Assembly (NCBI RefSeq): GCF_014839805.1
Contig: NC_051128.1
Span: 14,150,466 to 14,214,465, forward strand
From: Manduca sexta
Taxonomy: Eukaryota > Arthropoda > Insecta > Lepidoptera > Sphingidae
Length of the DNA stretch: 64,000 nucleotides
Reading direction: 5' to 3'
The stretch's first letter is position 1; the number at the start of each line of letters is the position of its first letter. Below, piece by piece: positions 47,291 through 59,015 of the stretch. Position numbers and translations under genes: made by a program. The notes under the pieces were generated by a model that made no database searches, was not told the DNA's origin, and saw nothing but the letters and a program-made list of their open reading frames with translations.

Positions 47291-49849
47291 TAAATGTGTT
47301 TATATTAAAATGTAAAGCACGCTTTGTTCGTAGCAGTTTTTAATGTTGTGTCGCAGTGAACTCGTAATAGGCGGTCCTATTTGATTAATAGAATATCTCA
47401 TTAATTCATTATATTTGTAAAGAATACAAATACTAATATTGAAAATAATACATAAGTACATCTTTTCATAAATAAAATGTTTGATTACTCTCTAAAAACT
47501 CTTGCCAGTGAAAGTAATTACAAGTTTGATGGCTTCGAAGATTACTTAATATATAACACTCGTGTATGTGAGACAAAGTTAAAAAGAATACCCACAAGTG
47601 AAACAAGGAAAATATTAAAATTTAAAATCTTTAGATTTTATAAAATAAAGTCCCTTGCCGCATCTACTTGTCGGCCTGAAATCGGTAAACTCAAAAATTA
47701 CCGAACGGTTTTATGAAACTTGATATGGAGATACTTAAAGACCCAAAGAAGGTCACTTTTATGTCGATAAATATATCTATAGTGTAATAGCAGTCTAACC
47801 GTTCCACTAATGAAATTCCAATAATGAAACCACACCAGCACTATTAATAAGTATTTAATTATATTGCACTTATATATTTTAACATAAATTGCCAATCTGG
47901 CTTAGAGACAAACTTGATAAACTATTTCAACATAACGACCATTCCTTCTCCCGTTCAGACTCTCGCCATTCTTTTTACGTATTATATATTTTTTTAAATG
48001 TCAAGTTGTAACTGCCATCACTCTGACCGTTATTTTTTATGTTGCTGTGCTGCCAAAGTATCAAAGGTTGATAGCTCAATTAATAAATCTATATGAATAA
48101 CGATCAGAGTGTTGGGGTTTATAAACTAAATATAATAATTTATTAACATCTGCATTTTATTTTCTTTCAAACCTTACAATAGCGGGACTTTTATTTCGAA
48201 AAATCTTTGACACGCGGGCGAAGGCACGAGCAAATGCTTTTAAACCAGATATGAAAATGTAACAAAATTTATATTTTGAAGTCAAGATTATGTGAGTGAA
48301 AAATATCCGCATCTAATATGGTGACAAAGAAAAAACAACTTAGAGGACTCCATTTCGTTCAAATAATTATGCACAGTACACGGACGTCGATCAAATGTTA
48401 CAACTCAGAGAATCGTATAACAAGGTGGAACGTCTGAGTTTACAATTTGAAATTAAATTCCGCGATGCAATTTTACAAGAAATACTTCAATAGCTTCATT
48501 ATTGAGTTTCATAGCGACGTGAAAAAGTTTATTAGACGCAATCTACCTTTTGAGATTGTTCAGAAAAATTCCGCCACTTAGTCGTTCCAAGAATGCGCTG
48601 ATACGAACGGAGAGATTTTGCTACGCGCGAAATAAACAGCTCTTTGAGTCGTATAAAATTTGCACTTGGACTGATCTTTTGACGACGTTGTTTTCTATAA
48701 ATGGTTTGTCAGAAAATAATGGAATGATGTAGCAATAATTAAAATAAATAATATACGTTGATAATAGACGTTAACATACGTTAATAGTCCTTTATTGTAT
48801 TTTGTATCTAATCTATGAGCATTTCATTGAGATTTAATCTAATTTACACAGACAATGCGGTAACCGCAATATCAATTAGCACACTAACCTTTTATGTGGC
48901 TTTTAACTTTGCCAAAAACCAGTCAACATTCATCATTACACTCATTTATGTTCAATTAAGATAAATGTATAGGAATTATTTTCTGTTTTTAAATTAAAAG
49001 TCCTTTTAGCATTTTTTACCAGGATGTTAATTTTTTTTGTTTTTTTTTAGTTGATGTACGTATTTAGTCTTTTCGAGTTCTGTCGTTTGAACCACTTTAA
49101 ATTATAATTATTTCTCGTTTCAACAATAAAAATAGACGGGAAATTGACATGCTTAAATATTCTACGGGATTGCAAAAATATACAGGTGAAGTAATTAGGC
49201 AGTACATTAAAATACATCTCTAATTTCCGCATTTGGCCATCGTCACGCATAAGCTACACTACCCCTAAAGGCTAATATATTACGTAATTTTTTTTAAATA
49301 ATATTAAGGATTGGCATAAGCACTTTTGTCTTTAAACTTCTTCAAATAGGCTTAAATATTTTTAATAGCGATTTAACATAGTTAAATGAAATCGACTTGC
49401 TATTCTCTAATGGTGTGAATTATAGTTCCACGCACATTGAATCTCATAATCTCAGTTACTCTAGTTGAGAAATCAAATAATCAGAAGCCTTCACCATCAC
49501 AGCAAAGTTAACTAAACGAAGTTTGCAATTATGGCGCGGTATCTACGAGTAAAATTCGATTTAATTTTAGAATAATTGTATTTGCTGTAATTTTCAAGAT
49601 TTTTTTACTCGGTTTGGAATGAAAATGGTGTGTGGTTTTTGCATTGCTGTTTTATTACATCAAAATGACATTTAAGATTTGCTCAGGTCAACCTAAAAAT
49701 GACTGTAAATATGTCTGGAACCGGATATAGAGAAAGAAAATTGACATTCCTAACATTAATTTAAGGGAATACAAAAGGCATAAGAGAAGAATAAATGGAA
49801 TAGATAAAATGGCATAAGAGAAGAAGAAGAAATGAATGAATGAATACCT
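47291..49849. other. Gene-poor stretch
   Basis: No supported gene. A 79-codon plus-strand frame at 47477-47716 has a charged helical segment slightly like a BESS motif (see findings). Near 48020 and 48100 a short inverted repeat ('cactctgaccgttatt' / 'aataacgatcagagtg') is present. Confidence 0.35.
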
Positions 49850-50170
49850 CCTAGCCGAATTTCGGCCACGGCGACAAATATTAGCGAGGATCAGCCAGGT
49901 ACGCAGGAGATATTATAGTGCACAAGAGTGTGCCGCAATACACAGATGCACCGTCTGATCCTTTACTCTCGTAATACGGTGAGACGGTAATCCTACATGA
50001 CCGGAGAGAGATCAGGCGCAGGACTAACGGCTTTATGTGCTTGTTGAGGCACGGGGTATCACATCGCCAATATCTAATTTTTAAGAGGCAGTCACAGTCC
50101 AGTCACTATTATTGTTGGCCCAACTCGGGATTCTAACCCAGAAACTCGACGTATTCGTGCTCAATCTCGT
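49850..50170 (-). repeat. tRNA-derived SINE, family D (long form)
   Basis: It shares most of its length with 8221-8575: 'ctagccgaatttcggccac', 'gatcagccaggtacgcag', 'caatacacagatgcacc', 'acggctttatgtgcttg' and 'actcgggattctaaccca'. The minus-strand B-box is mutated (GGTTAGAATCC). These two copies form a longer subfamily than the 40438 type. Confidence 0.8.
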
Positions 50171-51069
50171 ACTTCAGTTTTATACAAGTATTTGTCCCGT
50201 GCCTGAATACATTCAATTCATACCTCATAAATAAATATTGACATTACTCCTTGTTCCCGCCGCACCGGCGAAATTCGTAGCCAGTTTTGCAAGGTATATT
50301 TACTTTGGTATTGTTTGTGACCGTAAATTCAGTATGTGCAATATAATATTACAATAATAGTCCATTTGTCCCTTGTGTCCAGCTCCAGTCCAATGCAGAG
50401 AATGGGCCTCCTTTACTACCGGAGGTTAAGACTCTAAATCACAACGTGCCTAATCCAAGACGCTCAACTAAAAATACTTTCCAAATTCTATGAACGATAT
50501 CTGACTTATGGTCTTTACAATTTCACCTCAAGCGCATAATATTAATTTTAAATAATTATTCAGACAACCAAAACATTGAGAGACAAACTGTCAGTCCTTA
50601 TTGCTAATCCACTAATGGATACGAGATGCGTTTCTGATGCATTTGCAACTCAATTTGGCGTCAGTTAATCCGTGGTTCGTGCTGGAAGTTACGGCGATCT
50701 GACAGTCCGCTGCGTTACTGAGCTCGTGATTGTATTAAATCATTAAAGATAAATTCTAATAGGCCGAGACAGGGACATGCTAGCCATCGAAGCATCGAAT
50801 TTGCATCCGCACTCTGCAATAGGATTTCGTATTGTTGTTAGTTCAATTAGCATCACGCGTACGGCTTATGGATTTCACGCAGTGAATTTTACATATCATG
50901 AAATATTTTTACTAAAGACTAGCTGTGGGATTTAATCCTCTGGGGATGAATTATCCAAAGTCCATTCGTGGTGCTCATCAATAATATGTAATAAAATTGA
51001 AAACAAAATTTCATGATGGAGCTACCGGCTTAACTTTAGCTGTAAATGTGTTTTCTGTGTGTCGGTGAT
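50171..51069. other. Intergenic DNA
   Basis: A repeat-like piece at 50375-50460 ('gagaatgggcctcctttact') resembles RTE-associated noncoding tails, and 50915-50960 ('gactagctgtgggatttaat') looks like the edge of a dispersed repeat. No gene is supported. Confidence 0.35.
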
Positions 51070-51569
51070 NNNNNNNNNNNNNNNNNNNNNNNNNNNNNNN
51101 NNNNNNNNNNNNNNNNNNNNNNNNNNNNNNNNNNNNNNNNNNNNNNNNNNNNNNNNNNNNNNNNNNNNNNNNNNNNNNNNNNNNNNNNNNNNNNNNNNNN
51201 NNNNNNNNNNNNNNNNNNNNNNNNNNNNNNNNNNNNNNNNNNNNNNNNNNNNNNNNNNNNNNNNNNNNNNNNNNNNNNNNNNNNNNNNNNNNNNNNNNNN
51301 NNNNNNNNNNNNNNNNNNNNNNNNNNNNNNNNNNNNNNNNNNNNNNNNNNNNNNNNNNNNNNNNNNNNNNNNNNNNNNNNNNNNNNNNNNNNNNNNNNNN
51401 NNNNNNNNNNNNNNNNNNNNNNNNNNNNNNNNNNNNNNNNNNNNNNNNNNNNNNNNNNNNNNNNNNNNNNNNNNNNNNNNNNNNNNNNNNNNNNNNNNNN
51501 NNNNNNNNNNNNNNNNNNNNNNNNNNNNNNNNNNNNNNNNNNNNNNNNNNNNNNNNNNNNNNNNNNNNN
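51070..51569. other. Assembly gap (500 N)
   Basis: Exactly 500 N, identical in size to the first gap, hence a placeholder of unknown real length. Translations across it are meaningless. Confidence 1.
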
Positions 51570-52844
51570 CCTTGTTTTGCAAGTATATAATATTAAAATA
51601 CGGCAAATCGTTTTCCGTTCCAGAACTTTCCAATCTATTGATAGCCTTTTGATCTTTTGACATTATTTGTTCCGTATCTTTATTTCTTTTTTTTTATATC
51701 CAAATTACTGCTGACGTTAACTTTTTACGTTTAATATACATTTAAAGAATATAATAAGTTTTTCTCATCCATCATATTATAAACAATGATAAAAAACATG
51801 CGACAAATAAGCTTGATAAATTATGTTAATGCTGATAAACATCTACAATTTTTGAGGAGTCGTAGATGAGCGAACGGTTTTAATAGAAATGACAAGATTT
51901 AGGATATTCAGGAGTTGGTTCGGGTATCTGGAAATATCGCTCACCAAAGGAAATGCACGTCACTTTTCTGCTACATTATTATCGATCTAGTCCAATCATG
52001 ATGGAATAGAAAACATAGCTCTAGCGCTTAAAAAAAATTAAAACCTAAAAATTTATTTTATCTCTATTGTATTAAGAGCTTGTAAATTGCGTATGAAAAA
52101 GGGTATTCCCGTATTATGTTTACATTTATCACCTGCATTCATGGATACCGAGCAGTGATCCCAATCACAGTAGAATGCGTAGGAGTACATCAGCAAAAGC
52201 ACCAATAAATCATATCTCAATTTATTAAAACACAAATAACATTTACATTGCACGAATTTAATAATAGAATTGGAATACATCGCGGCAGATGCTGCGTTCG
52301 TGATACATTATCCAATAAAAACGAGTGGCGCTCTGCGTTTTAATTTTCATTCTAAAATCTTATGTATATTATTATGTAAGTGCTTTTATATTTATGCGGC
52401 TTTTACTGTGCAAATTTTAATTTTATACGTTTTGACTGTTAATTAAATTTGACGTATCCTGAAGAGGGAGCATAAGTTTGTTTTATATGGTGGAGCCATG
52501 CTAGACTTTTTTGTTGGAGAATGAATAAAACTTGGCTGCGATGGTACAGTCGACTCATAGTAAACCCACATAGTCTGGCAGATTTGTGTTGTTGCGTGAG
52601 ACAATTAGTCGGTGGCCATATATAAATAATTTAATCCGTGATTTCTTAATACTATTACCGAAGACTGCCGGGCATCAGTGGCAAAGCGCTCATACAAACC
52701 GATTCCTATCGGCTTCCTTTTTGTGTAGATTATGTGTAGAATCTAATTATCATTCAACGACTTGCAGACAGCATTTATGCATATTATTTACCTATATGCT
52801 GTTTCGGATTCCCATTCGAAAAAATTTAACCTTTCGCCACTACC
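51570..52844. other. Intergenic DNA right of the second gap
   Basis: No gene is supported, apart from a short minus-strand open start next to the gap (see findings). Confidence 0.35.
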
Positions 52845-53015
52845 GGGCATAGTGATACTGAGTTTATCTACTCAATAACAACCCAGAGTCTGTAATCTGC
52901 TCGATGCGGCGACACATCATGGAACGTAATACACGCGGCAAAAAATGCTTGCACCAGCTGTGCCTCTGCTTATAAAGTCTTAAAGGAGTGTGCGTGCATG
53001 TGTGTGTTTGCGTGT
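52845..53015 (+). repeat. SINE family D, body fragment
   Basis: It starts 'ccgggcatagtgatactg', continues 'caacccagagtctgtaat' and 'tgcttgcaccagctgtgcctc', and ends in 'gtgtgcgtgcatgtgtgtg'. The order matches 40515-40690. The head is missing. Confidence 0.6.
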
Positions 53016-53792
53016 GTTATTAAAATCACAGGCAATTCATAATAAAAACACATTCTCCCTACCTTGATTTCTTACTTTCAAACATACGTTACTTTAAATT
53101 ATAATAAAATGTCGGCATATAAAATCACGTGATATATTACTGATTAATTTATATGCTACCGGTTTCGACCATTAAGTACTTTTATATTATTTATCTCGGA
53201 CAGCTATTTTTGTTTCAGTGAGTAAGCAAAGTGGGTATATACGCAGTAATAAAAAAAATCTTTCGCCGCAAAATACTTGAGAATAAAATATGACGTAATA
53301 AGTACTTATTGATGTCAAGTATGATAGGGAGGTGAAGTAAGCAACAAAAAAATTTTATAACAACAATTATATTATTTCCAAAAATAATATTGGGTTTATA
53401 TTTATCTTTACAAAAACATAACACAGCTAAATATAATTTTGGTATAAACTAAATTCTTTGTACATAATAAAATAAAATACAAGAATCTGATAAGGTTATA
53501 TACATCATGCAAAAAAACGTAGAACGAGTGACGATGCAAGTTCCATTTTCAAATTAATGTGAAATAAAAAATAATAATAAAAACACGTCGAATTTAAAAC
53601 CTCCTTTTTTAAAGTCCGTTAATAATTATGTGACGCCGCATATTAAACATCTAAGTTTAAAAATGATATTTCGTTATCGAATGTCACGAGCAATATATTT
53701 TAATGTTTTTTTTTTTTTTTATTTTTATTTGTTTAATATATTTACTTATTTATAATAGGAACATTGCAATAATATTTTTTTTTTATATAAAC
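53016..53792. other. AT-rich intergenic DNA
   Basis: Contains long T runs near 53706-53720. No gene. Confidence 0.4.
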
Positions 53793-53930
53793 ACGGCTGC
53801 AGATCGAGCATAAAGAGCAGGCTGATCCCGGAATGCGACACACTTCGTTAGCCACTTCGGCGGGTTTTAACACCTTGTGTACGGTGGTCTCTATCCGGGC
53901 GAATATAAAAAATATCCTACCACCATCCAA
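53793..53930 (-). repeat. Dispersed repeat family A, 5' fragment
   Basis: The reverse complement reads 'ggtggtaggatattttttat', 'gatagagaccaccgtacac', 'aaggtgttaaaacccgcc' and 'attccgggatcagcctg', matching the first half of the copies at 36776 and 54443. Confidence 0.75.
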
Positions 53931-54442
53931 ATGGAAAAACATCAATGGTAGAGCACCGCAGTTAATTTATCTCCTGATAAATTGCAAAATCATAAAGCAA
54001 ACTACAGACGCTTAGACAAATCTCTCGGTTATAAATAGACGGATTACTTGGGTTTTCGAAACAATCCCAAAATATACCGTAAGAAATAATGCAGATACTG
54101 TCGTTCTATTTAGGTGATATTGAAATTATCTCAATGTGTTAAATAACAGATACACAATACTGATCGATAATAATAATATACATAATAGCTAGTATAATTA
54201 CTGGAAAACTACTTGAAACCGAGTTTGGATGATTTTTACATTACTGTAGCTACATTGATGTGCAAACAATCCACTAACATTATAATAGACGAGAAGTGTC
54301 GAACCCATGAAAACTATTTCACCCTTTTTCTATCTCCATAAATCCAATTTCCTAGATTTTATTTTTTGTTGAGTATTGACATTGTGTTCTGTAAGAACAT
54401 AAACTACATATCGCGACTTAATGGGCTTCATTTAATTAGTTT
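53931..54442. other. AT-rich intergenic DNA
   Basis: Nothing recognised. Confidence 0.35.
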
Positions 54443-54684
54443 GCTGGTAGTAGAATATATTTGATATCCGCCTGAATAGCGACCACGGTACACAAAATGT
54501 TAAAACCCACCATAGTGGCCCACGTGTGTCGCGTTCTGGGAATCGAATGTGTATATCCGGTTCCAACAAGCCGGCATAATTGTGTCGACTGTCGAGGGGT
54601 AATCATCTCTCGTCAGTCGACATTCTATTGGACCCCACTCCACTTACCATCAGGTACAGTGTCACTGCCGTTTGTATAAAATAA
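54443..54684 (+). repeat. Dispersed repeat family A
   Basis: Landmarks in order: 'gctggtagtagaatatattt', 'aaaatgttaaaacccacc', 'gtgtgtcgcgttctggg', 'taatcatctctcgtcagtcg', 'ggaccccactccacttacc' and 'agtgtcactgccgtttg', followed by an A-rich tail. Nearly full length compared with 3231-3480. Confidence 0.82.
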
Positions 54685-55309
54685 AGCTATAAATTAATTT
54701 GATAAAAAAATGTGACGTGTTTTGGGGACATGATACTTATACATAATTTGTTTTCCTATGTGGTTTAAGAATTTAGTATCCTCAAAGCCTTATTTATTGG
54801 GTACGTGTTCTGACTACATAAAATAAAATTAACCGCGCCGTCGAAAAACAAATATTTTTTGTTTGACTTTGCCATTACAATGTCAAGTTTGATGTTTTAT
54901 ATGTGGTGTGTTACGTACTTAAATTATTTTCCGTTTCCCTACTGTTTGTGATGAAAAAAAAAATACAAAACAATGATTGTATAAGTAAAATTGATAATTT
55001 AAAAAATATGTTTTTACAAGTTCGAAAATTGAAAAATATTTTTATAACGAATGCGATACATTTCGATGTTTATCTAAATATTAGATTGGCGTGATGCCAA
55101 ACTGAAACAGGAACGTCCGGCCACGTGCCGGGAAACCCCTGTGTTGCCTGGATTTATTACAAAAAAATACTTTTATAATATTTTTATGAAATTTCTGGTT
55201 TTTCGCATCAACCTCATTTCTAGGAATCTTCTTTGTGACTTTGTGAGACTATTTTTATTTAACTGGAGTAAGGCAATAACATTATTACAATTTATAATGA
55301 TCTAAATAT
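54685..55309. other. AT-rich intergenic DNA
   Basis: Nothing recognised. Confidence 0.35.
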
Positions 55310-55475
55310 TGCTATACTGGCAAGCGCAGCGTCTGTCGTCCACCCACGAAGTAGACAGATGAGCTAATAAAAGTCGCAGGAGATAGCTGGATGCGGGTCG
55401 CTTCCAAACGTCGATCTGGAAATCTTTGGAAGGTCCCATGTTTATCAGTAGACATCCTACGCTGATGATGATGAA
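55310..55475 (+). repeat. RTE-like LINE, 3' terminal fragment
   Basis: The plus strand encodes interrupted residues (WQAQRLSSTHEVDR, stop, then LDAGRFQTSIWKSLEGPMF) and ends in 'ctgatgatgatga'. This is the typical end of RTE polyproteins in Lepidoptera, whose 3' tails are GAT repeats. It is 5'-truncated and dead. Confidence 0.65.
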
Positions 55476-55556
55476 ATATTACTATTAAAAACCTGCTTCA
55501 GAATAATACATGACCCAATAACATATAGCACATCACCTACGTCTCTTCATCTCAAA

Positions 55557-56254
55557 CAGGGATGTTATGGATATCAAATTTCGGATATTATGGATATAAG
55601 AATAAAATTATATCGGTTTCGGATACGGTTACGGATATGTAATTATTTCGGATTATCCGTTAGTATCGGTTACGGATATTAGATTAAAGTAAAATAAAAA
55701 TATTATGTAATTACAGTAGGGCGACGATTACTAACTATCGTTCGTCGTCATCGTCGATTATTAATTATCGATTAACTAATTAGGAGACATGGGTGTTCAG
55801 AAAACATATGTGTTTAATTTTAAAATGAAGTTTCAGTGAAGTAGTGCCACCTCCTCTCCGTGAAAGGTTTTTATCATACTGTTTACATTTTGCAAAATTA
55901 CCTTCAACTTGATCGAAAAATGTCCAAATTAAAGTACATACTTTGGACGCATTTTGTCCTTATAAATCAATTTTGTACGTAACACACAACTATTCCTTCA
56001 CTTTATTAAATAAGTAAATACCTACTTCTAAATAAATAAAATACTATTTAAGAATGAGGTTATGTATGACTAAAAATTTCAAACAAACTATTTATACAAG
56101 ATGGCGTGTGAGCGGTGAAACAGAAACCTGTCGAAACATATTATCCGTAACTTATCCGAAACTTTTTAACGCATACGGTTGCGGTTATGGATATATTTTT
56201 ATTTCGGATATCCAATAGTTTCGGTTACGGTTACGGAGCCCCATAACATCCCTG
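55557..56254. mobile_element. 698-bp non-autonomous hAT-type element
   Basis: The left end is 'cagggatgttatgg' and the right end, reverse-complemented, begins with the same 14 bases. An identical 8-bp duplication ATCTCAAA flanks it (55549-55556 and 56255-56262). The ends are packed with short 'cggttacggata' and 'cggatat' strings in both orientations, the layout of subterminal repeats that bind hAT transposase. No transposase frame is present inside. CAGGG termini with 8-bp duplications place it in hAT. Confidence 0.95.
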
Positions 56255-57372
56255 ATCTCAAATGGTGCGAAGTAATATAAACCATACTGTCATTTTTAAA
56301 AGTGATATTTTTAGTTAACACTAATAAGTAGGTTAAAGATAATATTCAATGCACTATGAACGTATTTACATTGTATGGGTTCATCGTACTATTATTGTTA
56401 TCACACAATTCAAAGACACCGAACACGATATGAGCAGATAATATATTATGATTTCCATACAATACAATCAATAAACACATATCAATATGGCTTTCAGACC
56501 ATAAAAATCAAAACAATGATAATATTACAAACAATGAGGATTTTTTTACTTGGAATATACAGACGGATTTCCCTGACCAATGGGGTTGGCAAACGCGACA
56601 ACGGTCCAGTGCCTCGGGCTTCCAATGGGGATAAAGAAAACACTTCTTTCGGTAATGGGTAATAGGACCTCCTAAAGAGGTCTTAGAGCTTAGCATTAAT
56701 TGAAGCGGTGCCTCCAGGAAAAAGGTGCGCTAACACAATTTTTAGAAGCTATCTATTCCTAATTTGTTATACGCATAGAGAAAAAATTAAACGTCATTAT
56801 TACTACAATGTGTGATCTTTACTTTGCTTGTCTAATTTATTTTTTTAGTAATGTCGATATTTTTTCATTAATTTCATGCCACTAAAATAAATAGACAATT
56901 TATTTAATAAAGAATATTTTAGTAGTTCAAAAAGATCATTTGTTTTTATTTTTCATAATTGTTTTCATATTGCCGTCCGAACTCGTGCACTTGAAATATT
57001 TGGAAAGAAACCTCAAGGCCGTTTGTCTTGGGGACCGCCTTAAGGTCGCTACTATTCTGGATCTGCGATAATACTTTAGGTAATAATGCGATAAGTATGT
57101 ACTTTGGTGTACGAAGTCTTACGGTATAGCTACCAGTAAGGTCGCCTGTATTGGAGGGTTCTTTTGAGTAGGTACCACATTTGTCTTTTTTGCCAATAAC
57201 TAGCAGAGGCAAGTAGCTGGGCCGTGTTAGCTGGTCATTAAGGTTCACACCATCAAAGAGCGGCATTTGTACTGATTTTGTTATTTTTGTGAACTTAAAA
57301 ACAAACTGGCTTTTGCCTGATGCTATGGCTTATAAAGGTATTATTCTAAGGTCATGTAGCTTCGTTAAGTAT
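56255..57372. other. Intergenic DNA with an anonymous 106-codon frame
   Basis: A minus-strand frame at 56946-57266 is open for 106 codons (with SYLPLLVIGKK, SDLKAVPKTNG and LEVSFQIFQVHEFG). It has no recognisable domain or splice border and may be a repeat fragment. Nothing else recognised. Confidence 0.3.
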
Positions 57373-57440
57373 TACTGTGTAAGTGTACTAGTTGCGTCCC
57401 TGTCTATCTCTTCGAAGATAAAAGCCTTGAGCGTGTATGC
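57373..57440 (+). repeat. SINE family D, 3' end
   Basis: 'ctagttgcgtccctgtctat' and 'ctcttcgaagataaaagcc' match the 3' end of the 40438 copy. Short truncated fragment. Confidence 0.6.
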
Positions 57441-57604
57441 GTGCGAAAATACATAATTATAACTCGCAGATTATATAATGGGCAAATAAAACAGTATTTC
57501 AAAATAAACCAGTTTATTGAACACAATCTCTTAACGTTTACAATATGTTACTCACAATCTTTTTATATTTTTTTATTAAGTGAAGTCAAGGCTAGGTAAT
57601 GACG

Positions 57605-57785
57605 GCCTGTTTCACAATTTCTGAATAATCGCTACTGTTAATTGCGACTTATTCACATAAATGTATAAGCCGATTAAATATAAACTTCACTCTAATCTAT
57701 GCTTCCAAATAAATGGTAATAAAATTAGTATTATCTACATTGTTTAACAACTGTCAAATAAAATTTACTAACTTGTAAAACAATA
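57605..57785. repeat. Dispersed repeat family H, copy 2
   Basis: Matches 12295-12480: 'tgtataagccgattaaatat', 'ctatgcttccaaataaatgg', 'taataaaatt' and 'caactgtcaaataaaattta'. Confidence 0.55.
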
Positions 57786-57877
57786 CCTTAATCGCGGAGT
57801 AAATACGTACAAAAAGCTTGATGGGATTCTAGATACATGGTTGTTTAAAATAGGTATAGAAGTAATTTAACTGTCAC

Positions 57878-58110
57878 AGTGGCGTAGTTGTAGGTATTGC
57901 GTGCTCGGTACGACACAGCTTTAAGGTCCTTGGTTCAAATCCCGAGGCGGGCGAAATTATGTTAAATTTTTCTGCCTAGTATGAGTCTGGAATTCGTAAT
58001 TATTATGGCGATAGGCCCATCATAGGGAATGGCACACGCTTGACAAAAAGTGGGTGCGATGGTTGCACCTCTGCCTACCTTTTCGGTGATAAAGGCGTGT
58101 TTCATGTATG
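57878..58110 (+). repeat. tRNA-derived SINE, family D
   Basis: Head with 'agtggcgtagttgtagg' and B-box 'ggttcaaatccc'. The body has 'atggcgataggcccatc', 'aagtgggtgcgatggttgc' and 'ctgcctaccttttcggtgat'. Near full length compared with 40438. Confidence 0.85.
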
Positions 58111-58577
58111 AAATAACATTTTAAATACAAAAAGTTATCGCATCACAATCAAATGACGTTAAAAATTATAACATCACAATCTTCGTAACATTGCATTGAC
58201 CTTCACCCATTGTTATCGCTTCTGACATTAAACGATAATTACAGACTAAATAGTTATTATAAACAGTCTTGTAAACATAACACAAAGATATAATATTGCG
58301 TGGCAGAAAATATAATAAACAACGGGAGCTAATAGCTGTCTTATAATATTAGAGTTGGTAAGTACAAAGTAACTACAATATTCATCAATCAGAGATATTA
58401 TATTAGTAAATTATCGCCAATTTGACAGCTATAATGACCATAATATGTTGATAATGTATCACAAATTACAATGAATAGTCTATTTAAATGAAATTAAACA
58501 AATATTTACATTTTTTCTAAAAATAATCGCGATTTTTTATTACTACGGACTGTTAGAAGCAAAACTAATATCATACT
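58111..58577. other. AT-rich intergenic DNA
   Basis: Nothing recognised. Confidence 0.4.
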
Positions 58578-58660
58578 TTCCGACCCGGGATTCGAACCCA
58601 AGACTTCAGAGCGGTAGTTGTACCGTACTCGCAGCACAACTACGCCATCGCGGCAATCCA
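58578..58660 (-). repeat. SINE family D, tRNA-like head only
   Basis: The minus strand reads 'gatggcgtagttgtgctgc' and a perfect B-box 'gggttcgaatccc', then stops. The head alone could be mistaken for a tRNA gene. It matches the SINE heads nearby and has no tRNA-like 3' acceptor stem, so it is called a truncated SINE. Confidence 0.7.
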
Positions 58661-58774
58661 ATCACACAATGAGTCATAAAATATAAATAATATTTGCTTA
58701 CATATTTCAAAAAATAGGCGTGTGGGAAGTATGGCACTCAGGGACATAAGTTAAATTCAATGTAATTTGACAGA

Positions 58775-59015
58775 CACACCTATGCACCTTTTATCTTATA
58801 GGGGTAGGCAGACACACAACTCGTGCACCCACTTTCCGCTGTGTGTATGGATGTTTCCAACGGATAGGGGCAAGCCTATCGCCATATTAGGCACCAATTG
58901 CAGACTCCGGGCATAAAAACTAAGTAGACAAAATAATATCACTGCCCGACCCGGGAACCGCACCTCAGATCTCACTAGTCTTACCGTAATACAACTACGC
59001 CACCGATGCAATCAT
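58775..59015 (-). repeat. tRNA-derived SINE, family D
   Basis: On the minus strand the head has 'ggtggcgtagttgtattac' and a B-box-like region 'ggtgcggttcccgggtcggg'. The body has 'tatggcgataggcttgccc', 'agtgggtgcacgagttgtg' and 'ctgcctacccctataagat'. Near full length. Confidence 0.85.

Noticed and set aside
58578..58660. Possible tRNA gene with a perfect B-box
   Set aside because: Matches the heads of neighbouring SINE copies and lacks a paired acceptor stem.
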